NCBI RefSeq assembly: GCF_035930445.1
Contig: NZ_CP142394.1
Location: 2,389,501 to 2,453,500 of the forward strand
DNA: 64,000 nt
Direction: 5' to 3'
Origin: Sphingopyxis chilensis
Lineage (GTDB): Bacteria; Pseudomonadota; Alphaproteobacteria; Sphingomonadales; Sphingomonadaceae
Positions 17,429-25,080 of the stretch are shown one piece after another; within the stretch, counting starts at the first letter, position 1; each line of letters starts with the position of its first letter. The notes under the pieces are model-generated. The model saw nothing but the letters and a program-made list of their open reading frames with translations, was not told the DNA's origin and searched no databases. The translations under genes and the position numbers were made by a program.

Positions 17429-18159
17429 GCGGCGGGTCCCATCCGTTTCACTTCGCAGGCGAGCGTATAGCCCCCGCCCCACACGGTCTTGACGATCTGC
17501 GGATGCGCGGCATCGACTTCGATCTTCTTGCGCAAGCGGCTGACCAGATTGTCGATCGCGCGGTCGAAGATATCGGCCTCGCGCCCGCGGACGAGATCGA
17601 GAAGCCGGTCGCGGCTCATCACCTGCCGCGGATGGCGGACCAGCGCATGCAGCAGATGATATTCGCCCGACGACAGCGCTATTTCCTCGCCTGCCTCGTC
17701 GACAAGCACGCGCTCGACCTCGCGCAGCACCCACGGGCCAAAGGCATAGCTCGTCCCGCCTCCGTCGATCGCGCGGCCGCCTGCCTGCGTCCGCCGCAAT
17801 ACGGTGCGGATTCGCGCCACCAGTTCACGCGGGTTGAAGGGTTTGACGACATAATCGTCGGCACCGATCTCCAGCCCGATGATGCGTTCGGTATCCTCGG
17901 CGCGCGCCGTGAGCAGGATGACAGGAATGCTGCTGGTCTCGCGCAGGTGGCGCGTGAGCGACAGTCCGTCCTCGCCGGGCATCATGATGTCGCTGACGAC
18001 AAGGTCGACCGTCTGCGCACGCAGCACCGAGCGCGCCTCGGCGGCGCTTGCCGCATCGACCACCATAAAGCCCTGCGCGGTCAGATATTCGGCGAGCGGT
18101 TCCCGGATCGACGGTTCATCGTCGATCAGCAGGATGCGCGGCGTATCGCTATCGGTCAT
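17425..18159 (-). CDS. OmpR-family response regulator
   Basis: A 244-residue DNA-binding response regulator. The receiver has acidic residues in ILLIDDEPSIREPL, the phospho-accepting Asp in LVVSDIMMPGEDG, the Thr in VILLTARAED and the Lys in DYVVKPFNPRELVAR. The C-terminal winged helix includes IALSSGEYHLLHALVRHP and the recognition region FDRAIDNLVSRLRKKIEV with VKTVWGGGYTLACE. The gene is coupled to the downstream kinase by GTGA. An EF-hand protein gene lies upstream on the same strand, separated by a strong hairpin, and could belong to the regulon. Target operators are not recognisable. Confidence 0.94.
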   Translation of the reverse strand: MTDSDTPRILLIDDEPSIREPLAEYLTAQGFMVVDAASAAEARSVLRAQTVDLVVSDIMMPGEDGLSLTRHLRETSSIPVILLTARAEDTERIIGLEIGADDYVVKPFNPRELVARIRTVLRRTQAGGRAIDGGGTSYAFGPWVLREVERVLVDEAGEEIALSSGEYHLLHALVRHPRQVMSRDRLLDLVRGREADIFDRAIDNLVSRLRKKIEVDAAHPQIVKTVWGGGYTLACEVKRMGPAA

Positions 18160-18186
18160 CGGGTTTCCGTCAAAAAGATGCTAGTT

Positions 18187-18216
18187 CGCCCACCGGTCCG
18201 CGGGGACCGGTGGGCG
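18187..18216 (-). terminator. Hairpin between EF-hand gene and response regulator
   Basis: Perfect 13-base arms (cgcccaccggtcc / ggaccggtgggcg) with a four-base loop. On the minus strand it follows the EF-hand gene by about 80 bases and precedes a short T-run (tcttttt) just ahead of the regulator start. It could end or attenuate read-through from the EF-hand gene. Confidence 0.55.
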
Positions 18217-18297
18217 ATAGCTGGCAGGGACCGGCGGCAAAGGCAATGCCGGGAGGGGGATGGCCTGTCGTTACCTGAAAGGCCCCTGCCAAATGGC

Positions 18298-18882
18298 TTA
18301 TTCGACTGCCGGAGCAGCCGGGGCCGCACCGCGCTTGGCGCGCCACGCGCCGCGCTGGGCCTTGCGTTCCTCGGGCGTCACCTGACCGTCCTTGTTCGCA
18401 TCGGCCGCATCGAAGCGCGCGAGCGCCGCGGTCTGGAACTCGGCCTGGCTGATCGCCTTGTCGCCATCGGTATCGGCCTTGCCCATCATCATGCCATGAT
18501 GGCCGCCCCGCTTGCCGTGATGGCCGCGCATGCCGTGGCGCTTGCCCTTGCCGGCATCGCCGGCATCGGTGCGCCTTTCACCGCGCTTGGCGGCGCGGTC
18601 CGCACCATGCTGGTCCCATTCGGCCTTGCTGATGCTGCCATCGCCGTCGGCATCGAGGCGAGCGAACTTCTTCTCCTGCATCTCGGCACGTTTGGCAGCG
18701 CGATCGGTGGCGTCGAGTTTGCCGTCCTTGTTGGCATCGAGCTTCGCGAACATCTCGGTGGCCGTGGTTTGCACCTCGGCGCGGGTCTGCACCGCATTAC
18801 GATCGCCGCCACCGGGGGCGGCGAGGACGGGCACGGCAATCAAGGCCGCGCCCAGCGTCAAAAGAGGGATTTTCATGGTCAT
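18298..18882 (-). CDS. Exported EF-hand calcium-binding protein
   Basis: A 194-residue exported protein. The ATG at 18882 follows AAGGAG at good spacing. The longer frame upstream is not needed. The signal peptide is MTMKIPLLTLGAALIAVPVL ending at LAAPG. Four EF-hand loops are visible: LDANKDGKLDATD, LDADGDGSISKAE, ADTDGDKAISQAE and ADANKDGQVTPEE, each with D-x-[DN]-x-D-G spacing and an acidic twelfth residue. A His/Gly-rich stretch (GMRGHHGKRGGHHGMMMG) joins the two pairs and might bind a transition metal. The protein is probably a periplasmic Ca2+ sensor or buffer. A two-component system lies immediately downstream on the same strand, so a link to its signal is a reasonable guess. Confidence 0.88.
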   Translation of the reverse strand: MTMKIPLLTLGAALIAVPVLAAPGGGDRNAVQTRAEVQTTATEMFAKLDANKDGKLDATDRAAKRAEMQEKKFARLDADGDGSISKAEWDQHGADRAAKRGERRTDAGDAGKGKRHGMRGHHGKRGGHHGMMMGKADTDGDKAISQAEFQTAALARFDAADANKDGQVTPEERKAQRGAWRAKRGAAPAAPAVE

Positions 18883-19037
18883 GTGAGCGAACTCCTTCGA
18901 GGGACCTTGCGGGGGGAGAGGCGGGTCCCGATGAAGGCGTTTTAGCCGCGACTTGTACCAGCCCGTTGCCGGATCATCGAAAAAATGTCGCAAAATGTCG
19001 CAGAAAGGGCGCGCCGTTCATGGGCGCGCAAGCGGAC

Positions 19038-19072
19038 GGGGCCGATCCGCACCAAAGTCACGGACCGGCCCC
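19038..19072. terminator. Possible terminator hairpin after the small membrane protein gene
   Basis: Arms ggggccgatccg and cggaccggcccc pair at 11 of 12 positions around an 11-base loop, 13 bases past the minus-strand stop at 19085. No T-run follows on the minus strand, so it would be an atypical terminator or only an mRNA-stabilising hairpin. Confidence 0.4.
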
Positions 19073-19084
19073 GAACCACCATCG

Positions 19085-19315
19085 TCAGGGACTGACGGGT
19101 GAATCTTCGTCATTATCGGCGACGAGGATGATCGCGCCAACGCCGACCAGCAGGCCGACAAGCCCGATGATCCAGCTCGAATTGCCCTCAAGCTCGTTTG
19201 CTCCCGCAGCGACCGACGCCGCGCGCGGCGCGCTCGATGCGGCCGAGGCCGCGACCGGGGCAGCAACGACCGACAGGGCCGCGAAAGTTATCGCCGTCTT
19301 TTTGAATATTCTCAT
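19085..19315 (-). CDS. Small single-pass membrane protein, unknown function
   Basis: A 76-residue protein starting at the ATG at 19315, which has GGAG about ten bases upstream. A five-codon longer start at 19330 exists. Residues 1-25 look like a signal peptide (ITFAALSVVAAPVAASAASS), followed by an Ala/Ser-rich stretch and a C-terminal membrane helix WIIGLVGLLVGVGAIILVAD, then an acidic tail (DNDEDSPVSP). This two-hydrophobic-segment layout recurs in small sphingomonad proteins of unknown function. I assign no role. Neighbours are the EF-hand gene and the divergent DUF885 peptidase. Confidence 0.7.
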   Translation of the reverse strand: MRIFKKTAITFAALSVVAAPVAASAASSAPRAASVAAGANELEGNSSWIIGLVGLLVGVGAIILVADNDEDSPVSP

Positions 19316-19530
19316 TTCATTCTCCGTCATTGGAACATGTCCCTACCGCCGATCAACGAATCAGCGGCTAGCATCGATCCCCCCACCACATGCCGTTCAT
19401 CGCGGAAGTTGGACGGGTCAGCGAACCGGCGCCCAGCTGCGGCACCGAAAGTTTCACAGCAGCCTCAGCATGTTGCGGCGGCGATGCACTGCCCCTACGC
19501 TCGCGCCGTAAAAGCAGGAGGGAGAATCGC

Positions 19531-21348
19531 ATGACCGACACGGCGCCCGATCGACGGACCATTCTCGCGGCGATGGGCGGCCTTGCCGTCGCATCGATCG
19601 CACGCCCCGCATGGGCGCAAGAAAACGGCGACGCGCGCCTCGATGCGCTGCTTTCCGCCCAATTCGAACAGGGGCTGCGCGACGAGCCGACGCGCGCCAC
19701 CTCGCTCGGCATCGACACCGGCGTCCGCGCCGCGCTCCGCGCGCAATTTCCCGACTGGTCGCCTGCCGCGCGCGAGGCGCGGACCCGCCAGATCGACCGC
19801 GACCTCGCTGCCGTCCGCGCGATCAAGGGCGATACGCTCGGCGAGGCGGCGCGCATCGCGCACGACAGCGCCGAATTCGACCTCGTCACGCGGCAGCGGC
19901 TCGCGCGCTTCCCCTATCATACCGGCGGCTTCGGCCACCGCCCCGGCCCCTATGGCGTTACCCAGCTCGGCGGCTTTTACACCGGGGTCAGCACATTCCT
20001 CGACAGCCAGCATCCGGTCGCGACAAAGGCCGATGCCGACGCCTACATGCTGCGGCTCCAGGCGATCCCCGCGTTGTTCGACACCGACACCGAAATCGTC
20101 AAGGCGAATGCCGGGATGGGCGTCGTCGCACCGCGGTTCATCCTCGACCAGGCGCTTCAGCAGCTCGGCCGCCTGCGCGACGGCGACGTCGCGGACAAGA
20201 CGCTCGTCTCGTCGATCGCGAAACGGAGCGCCGTCATCGGCCTGTCGGGCTATGGCGAGCGCGCGGCGGCGGTGTTCGAAGGGCCGATCCGCGCCGCGCT
20301 GACACGACAGATCGACGCGCTGACCGAACTCTTGCCCCGAGCGGGGACAGACGCCGGCGTCGCGCGCCTGCCCGATGGCGAGGCCTATTATGCCGCGACG
20401 CTCGCACAGCATACGACGACGAACCTCGGTGCCGCCGAAATCCATCGCATCGGCCGCGAGCAGGTCGCCGACCTGACGTCGCGGATAGACACGCTGCTCA
20501 AGGCGCAGGGCTATACGAAGGGCAGCATCCGCGACCGGCTAAACGCTCTCGGCAAGGCAGAGGGCCAGCTCTTCGCGAACGACGACGCCGGCCGCGCCGA
20601 GATGCTCGCCTATTTGAACGGCCTGCTCGTCAAGATTCGCGGCCGCCTGCCGCAGGTGTTCAGCCACTTGCCCAAGGCGCCCTATGAAATCCGGCGCGTC
20701 CCTCCAGAGATCGAGATCGGCGCGCCCGGCGGTTCGGCGCAGGCCGGCACCCCCGACGGCTCGCGCCCCGGCATCTTCTTCATCAACCTGCGCGATACCG
20801 CCGAATGGCCGCGCTACACGCTCCCCACGCTCGCCTATCACGAGGGCGCGCCGGGTCATTTGTTCGAAGGGGCACTGAAGTTCGAGGACAGCGAACTGCC
20901 GCTCTACCGGCAGGCGGCGTCGGTCACCGCCTATGGCGAAGGCTGGGGCCTCTACGCCGAGCAGGTGGCCGAAGAGCTTGGCATGTATGACGACGATCCG
21001 CTCGGCAAGATCGGCTACCTCGCCTCTTATGCCTTTCGCGCGTCGCGCCTCGTCGTCGATACCGGGCTTCATTCGATGGGGTGGAGCCGCGAACAGGCGA
21101 TCGACTATATGGTCGAAAATTCGTCGAACTCGCCGAGCGCGTCGCGCACCGAAATCGACCGCTATATCGTCTATCCGGGGCAGGCGTGTTCGTACAAGGT
21201 CGGCCAGATCGCGATCAGCAGAGCGCGCGATGAGGTATCGAAGCGTCCGGGCTATGACATCAAACGCTTCCACGATGTCGTGCTGGGCGCGGGTCGCATC
21301 CCGCTCGCAGTGCTCGAACGCCGCGTCCGAGAAGCCTTTCCCGCCTAG
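19531..21348 (+). CDS. DUF885 family protein, exported, probable metallo-carboxypeptidase-like
   Basis: A 605-residue protein of the DUF885 family, often annotated as a membrane-associated or M32-like peptidase. The start at 19531 has GGAGGGAG upstream and yields a signal with twin arginines (DRRTILAAMGGLAVASIARP, cleavage near AWAQ), so Tat export is plausible. The zinc-site-like motif is LAYHEGAPGHLFEG near residue 435 (H-E-G-x-P-G-H). A downstream Glu lies in AYGEGWGLYAEQVAEELGMY. The end QIAISRARDE and VLGAGRIPLAVLERRV is typical. The frame is open further upstream to 19390, but that extension has no signal peptide and looks non-coding. Confidence 0.9.
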   Translation: MTDTAPDRRTILAAMGGLAVASIARPAWAQENGDARLDALLSAQFEQGLRDEPTRATSLGIDTGVRAALRAQFPDWSPAAREARTRQIDRDLAAVRAIKGDTLGEAARIAHDSAEFDLVTRQRLARFPYHTGGFGHRPGPYGVTQLGGFYTGVSTFLDSQHPVATKADADAYMLRLQAIPALFDTDTEIVKANAGMGVVAPRFILDQALQQLGRLRDGDVADKTLVSSIAKRSAVIGLSGYGERAAAVFEGPIRAALTRQIDALTELLPRAGTDAGVARLPDGEAYYAATLAQHTTTNLGAAEIHRIGREQVADLTSRIDTLLKAQGYTKGSIRDRLNALGKAEGQLFANDDAGRAEMLAYLNGLLVKIRGRLPQVFSHLPKAPYEIRRVPPEIEIGAPGGSAQAGTPDGSRPGIFFINLRDTAEWPRYTLPTLAYHEGAPGHLFEGALKFEDSELPLYRQAASVTAYGEGWGLYAEQVAEELGMYDDDPLGKIGYLASYAFRASRLVVDTGLHSMGWSREQAIDYMVENSSNSPSASRTEIDRYIVYPGQACSYKVGQIAISRARDEVSKRPGYDIKRFHDVVLGAGRIPLAVLERRVREAFPA

Positions 21349-21357
21349 AAACGAGTA

Positions 21358-21385
21358 AGCCCCGTCGCATTTCTGCGGCGGGGCT
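21358..21385. terminator. Hairpin after the DUF885 gene
   Basis: Arms agccccgtcgca and tgcggcggggct pair at 11 of 12 positions with a short loop, 10 bases after the stop. A T-rich tract does not follow directly, so its strength as an intrinsic terminator is uncertain. Confidence 0.5.
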
Positions 21386-21493
21386 CCCTAGACTTCGTCC
21401 GAAGACAGAAGTCATATCCTGCTCATTCTTTCGATCAAGCAGGTAGATGAAACGCGGCGGGCCGCTGATGGTTCCCGCCGCGTTCCGATTTTT

Positions 21494-21667
21494 TTACGTT
21501 ATTTTCCGCGCGGCGGCCGAACCGAGGATCAGGAACAGCACGACGAGCGCCAGGCCGACGAAAAACAGGATCTTGGCGACACCCGCTGCCGCACCGGCGA
21601 CGCCGCCAAAGCCGAGCACTGCGGCGACCAGCGCGATCACGGCGAAGATCAAAGCCCATTTGAACAT
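21494..21667 (-). CDS. DUF1328 (UPF0391) small membrane protein
   Basis: A 57-residue inner-membrane protein of the DUF1328/YtjA type. It has two hydrophobic helices, [20 protein letters not shown] and [20 protein letters not shown]. The ATG at 21667 follows AAGGAG and gives the usual family start MFKWALIF, whereas the frame reaching back to 21781 does not. Function is unknown. Members are abundant in alphaproteobacteria and often respond to stress. It lies alone on the minus strand between two plus-strand genes. Confidence 0.9.
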   Translation of the reverse strand: MFKWALIFAVIALVAAVLGFGGVAGAAAGVAKILFFVGLALVVLFLILGSAAARKIT

Positions 21668-21877
21668 CTGAAGTCTCCTTGGCATTTGCGCGCGGCACCG
21701 GCTTCGAAAGCCCACGGCTTTCGAGGGGGAAACGGCCGGGGGCCGCGCCTCAAATCTCTGATTGTCGATACGAAAGGACAACGACGCCCCTGCGCGAAAG
21801 TTCCGGCCTTCCGGCAGATAGCCCCTTGCCTATCGTGCTCGCGATGCGTTTATGCGGACATCTTTCGAGGGAGTTTC

Positions 21878-22381
21878 ATGCCTATGCCATCGCCCAACCG
21901 GCCGCTCGCGGCTGCCGCAATCGCCCTGTGCCTTTCCGCTGCAGCGTTGGCGCAGCCCGGGGAAGCGCCTGCGACACAAGGAACCGCCTATCTGAACAAA
22001 CAGATGGCCGCCCTCGCCGAACGAAACGGCGCCGATGGCTGGCGCGTGACCCCGAGCGGACTTCGCTGGCGCCGCGTCGCCGGCGACGGCAGCGGCGCAC
22101 ACCCCGGCCCGGCGGATGAGGTGACGGTCCATTATGTCGGCACCTTCGCCGACGGCCGCGAGTTCGACAGTTCGGTCGCACGCGGCGAACCGGCGACCTT
22201 TCCGCTCAATCGCGTGATCGACGGCTGGCAGGAGGGTGTCCAATTGATGGGTGTCGGCGACAAGGTCGAATTCGCAATCCCCTGGCAGATCGCCTACGGC
22301 CCCGACGGAAAGGGCCCGATCCCCGGCGGCGCGACCCTGCTGTTCACGGTCGAATTGCTCGCGATCGAACCTGCGCGCTGA
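21878..22381 (+). CDS. FKBP-type peptidyl-prolyl isomerase, exported
   Basis: A 167-residue periplasmic FKBP. The start at 21878 gives a signal peptide (PLAAAAIALCLSAAALAQ). A short helical linker is followed by the FKBP domain: DEVTVHYVGTFADGREFDSS, FPLNRVIDGWQEGVQLMGVG, FAIPWQIAYGPDGKGPIPGG and ATLLFTVELLAIE. The aromatic and Asp residues of the active site are kept, with Trp in DGW and Tyr in AYG. It probably assists folding of exported proteins. The frame is open back to 21686 but the upstream part overlaps the region before the DUF1328 gene and lacks a signal. Confidence 0.92.
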   Translation: MPMPSPNRPLAAAAIALCLSAAALAQPGEAPATQGTAYLNKQMAALAERNGADGWRVTPSGLRWRRVAGDGSGAHPGPADEVTVHYVGTFADGREFDSSVARGEPATFPLNRVIDGWQEGVQLMGVGDKVEFAIPWQIAYGPDGKGPIPGGATLLFTVELLAIEPAR

Positions 22382-22452
22382 TATCGGAAGGGAAATCCTG
22401 CAACGGATCGACGCGGCGCGGAAAGCTCGCCCTCAATTTCCCGGTCGCATCC

Positions 22453-22869
22453 TTATTGCGCCTTGGGCGCCGACATGAACACTTCGCCCGTGGCCCGGTC
22501 CACCGAGAGACTGGGCGAGCTCTTGCAAGGAAAGGACGTGTTCATCGCGATCATGAACAGCAGATGCGTCGATACCTGCCGGATCTCCGGATTGCCCCGA
22601 AGATATTTGTGGAACACTTCCCTGTTCTGCTCATAGGTCGCCCCGGCCGGCAGGCAGTAAATGGCCTCCTCGGGCGATTTCTCCGCGTTCATCACCGGCG
22701 CATCGGCGATTCCCATGAAATATCCGATGCAGGCGCTATCGTATTTCGCCGCCGCTACGCACTGATTATAATAGGAATTGCCACCCGCGAGGCTCTCGCG
22801 CGCTTGAAAGGCCGCGCTGTCGGCCGGAGTCATCGCAGCGAACAGAGCCAGAGCAACCAACCGCTTCAT
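22453..22869 (-). CDS. Rap1a/Tai family (T6SS immunity fold) exported protein
   Basis: A 138-residue exported protein. Residues 1-19 form a signal peptide (VALALFAAMTPADSAAF). The mature part shows the Rap1a/Tai pattern: GNSYYNQCVA at its start, SACIGYFMGIADA in the middle, EEAIYCLPAGATYEQNREVF, then a helix pair HKYLRGNPEIRQVSTHLLFM and a final cysteine. The four cysteines could form two disulfides as in Rap1a. Founding members neutralise peptidoglycan amidase effectors of type VI secretion in the periplasm. No effector or T6SS gene is nearby, so the protein may be an orphan immunity protein or have been recruited to another role. The tRNA-Gly repeat scar begins about 200 bases to the right. 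Confidence 0.8.
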   Translation of the reverse strand: MKRLVALALFAAMTPADSAAFQARESLAGGNSYYNQCVAAAKYDSACIGYFMGIADAPVMNAEKSPEEAIYCLPAGATYEQNREVFHKYLRGNPEIRQVSTHLLFMIAMNTSFPCKSSPSLSVDRATGEVFMSAPKAQ

Positions 22870-23062
22870 TCACCCTCCCCGGGGCTTTCGTCCCATAGCC
22901 GCTCTATACCCTAAGTCCGCGCCAGCCTAGCGATATGCGGCGTCCCGCCGCATCGGGGGAAGCACATGGCGAACGCGACCCCAAACCAGACGGAACCGTC
23001 GAAAACATTGTGGAAGCTTACGGCGAACAGTCAGACCTGCCGGTGTCGGTGGTTCAGAAGGC

Positions 23063-23084
23063 TTGGAGCGGGTAGCGGGAATCG
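23063..23084 (-). repeat. Putative attachment site: copy of the tRNA-Gly 3' end
   Basis: The 22 bases starting ttggagcgggtagcgggaat are identical to 26320-26341, which cover the encoded CCA end, acceptor strand and half of the T arm of the tRNA-Gly gene. Identity stops at both ends. A direct copy of a tRNA 3' end 3.2 kb beyond that end is the usual trace of site-specific integration by a tyrosine recombinase. The rest of a tRNA is absent here. Confidence 0.8.
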
Positions 23085-23235
23085 GCTTTCAGCGTACCTT
23101 GATTTTGGCCAGCGCGTAAACCTCAGAAAACGCGGCTCGACATGACAATTCGATTCCCGCTTTCTGCGCCGAACCAACTCTACAGTGAACTGGGGAGCTG
23201 CAGCGTTCCTGCCGTTCATCGGCGACCGCCGCGCT

Positions 23236-23264
23236 ATGTCCGCAAACGACCATATTGCGGACGT
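23236..23264. repeat. Island intergenic repeat, copy A (inverted)
   Basis: Two facing copies of the core: tatgtccgcaaacgac followed by catattgcggacgtc, so that gtccgcaa and ttgcggac pair. The same core in one or other orientation recurs in the gaps between the following small genes. It lies 26 bases before the CdiI-like gene. Confidence 0.6.
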
Positions 23265-23289
23265 CAAGTGAGGATGGCATCATTCCAAC

Positions 23290-23646
23290 ATGGCGAGACG
23301 GCGGCGCGAATTTTGGAAGTATGCGGAAGAGCGTTGGCCTCTGCTACACAATCTGATGGCGGGTCACTTCCATCAGGACTTCGACATCGATTACGGATCG
23401 CTCGAAGGCGCAATGGATGCCGCGACAAGCCTCGGTCCACTTGAGCATCGTAAGGCAGTCATTCAAGAGTGGCGGGACTGGAATATGTCAGAAGGCGTAA
23501 AGGACGATATCAGGCCGTTCCTGCACGATGGTTTTGGTGTCGCCGTGCTGTTGAAGAAGCCGATCGACGGGCGCAACTTCATGAACCGGGTCTATGAGGG
23601 ATTGATCGCCGGCGTGCGGGCGGAGACAGGAAAGAACTGGGAGTGA
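23290..23646 (+). CDS. CdiI-like contact-dependent inhibition immunity protein
   Basis: A 118-residue cytosolic protein resembling the CdiI_2 immunity family. The core WPLLHNLMAGHFHQDFDIDY matches the family pattern of a short helix followed by G-x-F-H-Q-D. The helix after it (SLEGAMDAATSLGPLEHRKA) and a closing NFMNRVYEGLIAGVRAE also fit. Immunity proteins of this group bind and block the C-terminal toxin domain of CdiA-type or other polymorphic toxins. No toxin gene is adjacent, so it appears orphan. It is the first cargo gene inside the tRNA-Gly bounded segment. Family assignment is from memory of the motif. Confidence 0.7.
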   Translation: MARRRREFWKYAEERWPLLHNLMAGHFHQDFDIDYGSLEGAMDAATSLGPLEHRKAVIQEWRDWNMSEGVKDDIRPFLHDGFGVAVLLKKPIDGRNFMNRVYEGLIAGVRAETGKNWE

Positions 23647-23676
23647 TCGCTTGCTACCATTCCGACCAATCAGACC

Positions 23677-23717
23677 CGATCTGGGGCGAATGACCGGAAT
23701 CGACCGATTGCGGACGT
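23677..23717. repeat. Island intergenic repeat, copy B
   Basis: The block reads cgatctggggcgaatgaccg, then gaatcgaccgattgcggacg. It matches copy C (24375 onwards), where cgatctgggg is followed by a near-identical atgacggcaatcgaccg. It fills the gap between the CdiI-like and lipoprotein genes. Confidence 0.6.
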
Positions 23718-23742
23718 CGCTGACAATCGGCAGGATGTGCTG

Positions 23743-24342
23743 ATGCGATGTGCCTTCACAATTTTTTCGCGCTCAACGGGATCGGCGGTTGCCTTGGGGC
23801 TGTTGGCAGCTTCCTGCACCAATCAGGCAGTGAAGGCAGAGGATCGCCTGGTGGATGGCACTGCGCTTCCTTCAGAAGAGATGCTGTCGCGAGAGAAAAT
23901 AGAGATAAATCGGGGGTTTGGTGGCGAAGGATTTGGCGAGGATTTTCTTTCGTATGAATTGGCATCGAACAACTCACTCGTCGTCACGCACACATTTCGA
24001 CCCGACGATAAAGTGATCGGAAGAGAGGTTTTCGTTCTACCTCCCGATGTAGCGATAAAAGCGCGAAAGCAGTTGTGGCGCATTCGCCCTGAGGAGCTGA
24101 AGGGTATCGAAACCGACGTTCGTCCATCAGGCTGCGTGCGACGATGGGTTCATGACCCACCTGAAATTGCGGTCGGTTTTTCAGCTTCAGACGAGATGTA
24201 TGGGGTGTTTGGCCTGCCGCGGCCTATCAGTTGCGACACTCCCGCCGCGAAGGCCGCGAGACGAATACTCCACGATGTTTTGAAATTTTTTCCGCGATCA
24301 AAAGTCGCGGAGACTTTCATCAAAAAGCGCGCGATCGAATGA
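23743..24342 (+). CDS. Putative lipoprotein, unknown function
   Basis: A 199-residue protein. The signal ends in a lipobox (AVALGLLAASC), so the mature protein should be lipid-anchored. The rest has no known motif that I recognise. It holds a beta-rich middle (LSYELASNNSLVVTHTFRPD) and a cysteine pair (PSGCVRRW, PISCDTP) that might form a disulfide, and ends in a basic helix (HDVLKFFPRSKVAETFIKKR). Base composition is visibly poorer in G+C than in the flanking core genes. The ATG at 23743 was preferred to the GTG two codons upstream. Second cargo gene of the segment. A lipoprotein between immunity-like genes could be a periplasmic immunity protein, but this is only suggested by position. Confidence 0.65.
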   Translation: MRCAFTIFSRSTGSAVALGLLAASCTNQAVKAEDRLVDGTALPSEEMLSREKIEINRGFGGEGFGEDFLSYELASNNSLVVTHTFRPDDKVIGREVFVLPPDVAIKARKQLWRIRPEELKGIETDVRPSGCVRRWVHDPPEIAVGFSASDEMYGVFGLPRPISCDTPAAKAARRILHDVLKFFPRSKVAETFIKKRAIE

Positions 24343-24374
24343 CAGCTAACCACCCCGTTTCGGTCATTCGGTCA

Positions 24375-24456
24375 CGATCTGGGGTTATGACGGCAATCGA
24401 CCGTTTATGGCCACTCAGTCGGCAATGTTTGCATCTCAGTTGCGGACATCCACTGA
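24375..24456. repeat. Island intergenic repeat, copy C (extended)
   Basis: Starts with the same cgatctgggg block as copy B, continues with atgacggcaatcgaccgttt and reaches a degenerate core gttgcggacatccactgagc about 40 bases further. A related ccaccccgtttcgg lies just before it and resembles the arm of the 25081 palindrome. Confidence 0.55.
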
Positions 24457-24473
24457 GCCTTGCATGATGGATT

Positions 24474-25031
24474 ATGGACCAGCGAGATCGCAATCCCAAA
24501 AACCGCCAGCATATTATTGCTGACGTGCGAATGTACGAGACTGCAAGCGGCGGCAAAAAGACGGCCGCCTATCAGGGCTGGGGTTGTCCATGCCTAACCT
24601 CTTTGGATGAACCTCGCGTCGGATATGATGCTTGGCCAGACATCGGCGACGAACCTTTGCTGCCCGGAACAAATCGGCGGCTCCGGTTCGTATTTCTGTC
24701 TCCAAGTGAAGCAGTTCACGCAATGCTGCAGGCTGGTCGCTTCTATCTCTGGGAGGGCCGCGTCATTGGCGAAGCCAAGGTTGTAACCTCGTCGTTGACT
24801 GATGATTTAATTCGCTTGCTGAAGGAAAGTAAGATCAGGCCAGATGCGTACAACATAGGCAGCCATGAAGACTCGGAGGTCTACGTGTTGAAGCCTTGTT
24901 CAGAGGGTTGGGAAACCTTTTACAGCGAGCGTGGGCACAAGAACGAACGACGGGTTTTCATGACCGAGGCCGAGGCGTGCAGGTATTTCTACGATTGGAT
25001 TTGTCAAAGTTCCACGACCCGACAGCGATGA
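24474..25031 (+). CDS. EF-Tu-barrel-like protein fused to an immunity-like domain
   Basis: A 185-residue protein of two parts. Residues 14-105 resemble the C-terminal beta-barrel of EF-Tu as found in small stand-alone proteins: IIADVRMYETASGGKKTAAY, a GYDAWPDIGDEPLLPG loop and RFVFLSPSEAVHAML ending GRVIGEAKVV. Residues 110-180 match a small alpha/beta domain common in immunity-like proteins: LLKESKIRPDAYNI, EVYVLKPCSEGWETFYSERG and FMTEAEACRYFYDWI. The W-x3-Y-S-E-R-G phrase is its clearest mark. Some CdiA toxins depend on EF-Tu, and EF-Tu mimicry would be one way to block them. That idea is inference. Base composition is AT-richer than the core. No toxin gene is nearby. Confidence 0.65.
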   Translation: MDQRDRNPKNRQHIIADVRMYETASGGKKTAAYQGWGCPCLTSLDEPRVGYDAWPDIGDEPLLPGTNRRLRFVFLSPSEAVHAMLQAGRFYLWEGRVIGEAKVVTSSLTDDLIRLLKESKIRPDAYNIGSHEDSEVYVLKPCSEGWETFYSERGHKNERRVFMTEAEACRYFYDWICQSSTTRQR

Positions 25032-25080
25032 CCGATGTCCGCTTTGTTGTGTAAGGTATCTGAAACCCGATAGTCCCCTA

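Larger units (their letters stand above)
22870..23289. other. Gene-poor stretch at the left edge of the tRNA-Gly segment
   Basis: No convincing gene is seen in these 420 bases. A plus-strand ATG at 22966 with gggggaagc upstream opens a frame of roughly 55 codons that reads through the 22-base tRNA copy and shows no family resemblance. It could be the start of a gene cut by integration. The stretch holds the tRNA-Gly 3' copy (23063-23084) and the first copy of the island repeat (23236-23264). Confidence 0.5.

Noticed and set aside
23063-23084. A second tRNA-Gly gene
   Set aside because: Only the 3' 22 bases are present. No anticodon, D arm or acceptor 5' strand follows, so it is an attachment-site copy.
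22966-23130. Small gene starting at 22966
   Set aside because: The product is not recognisable and reads through the tRNA copy. Kept only as a remark in the gap entry.
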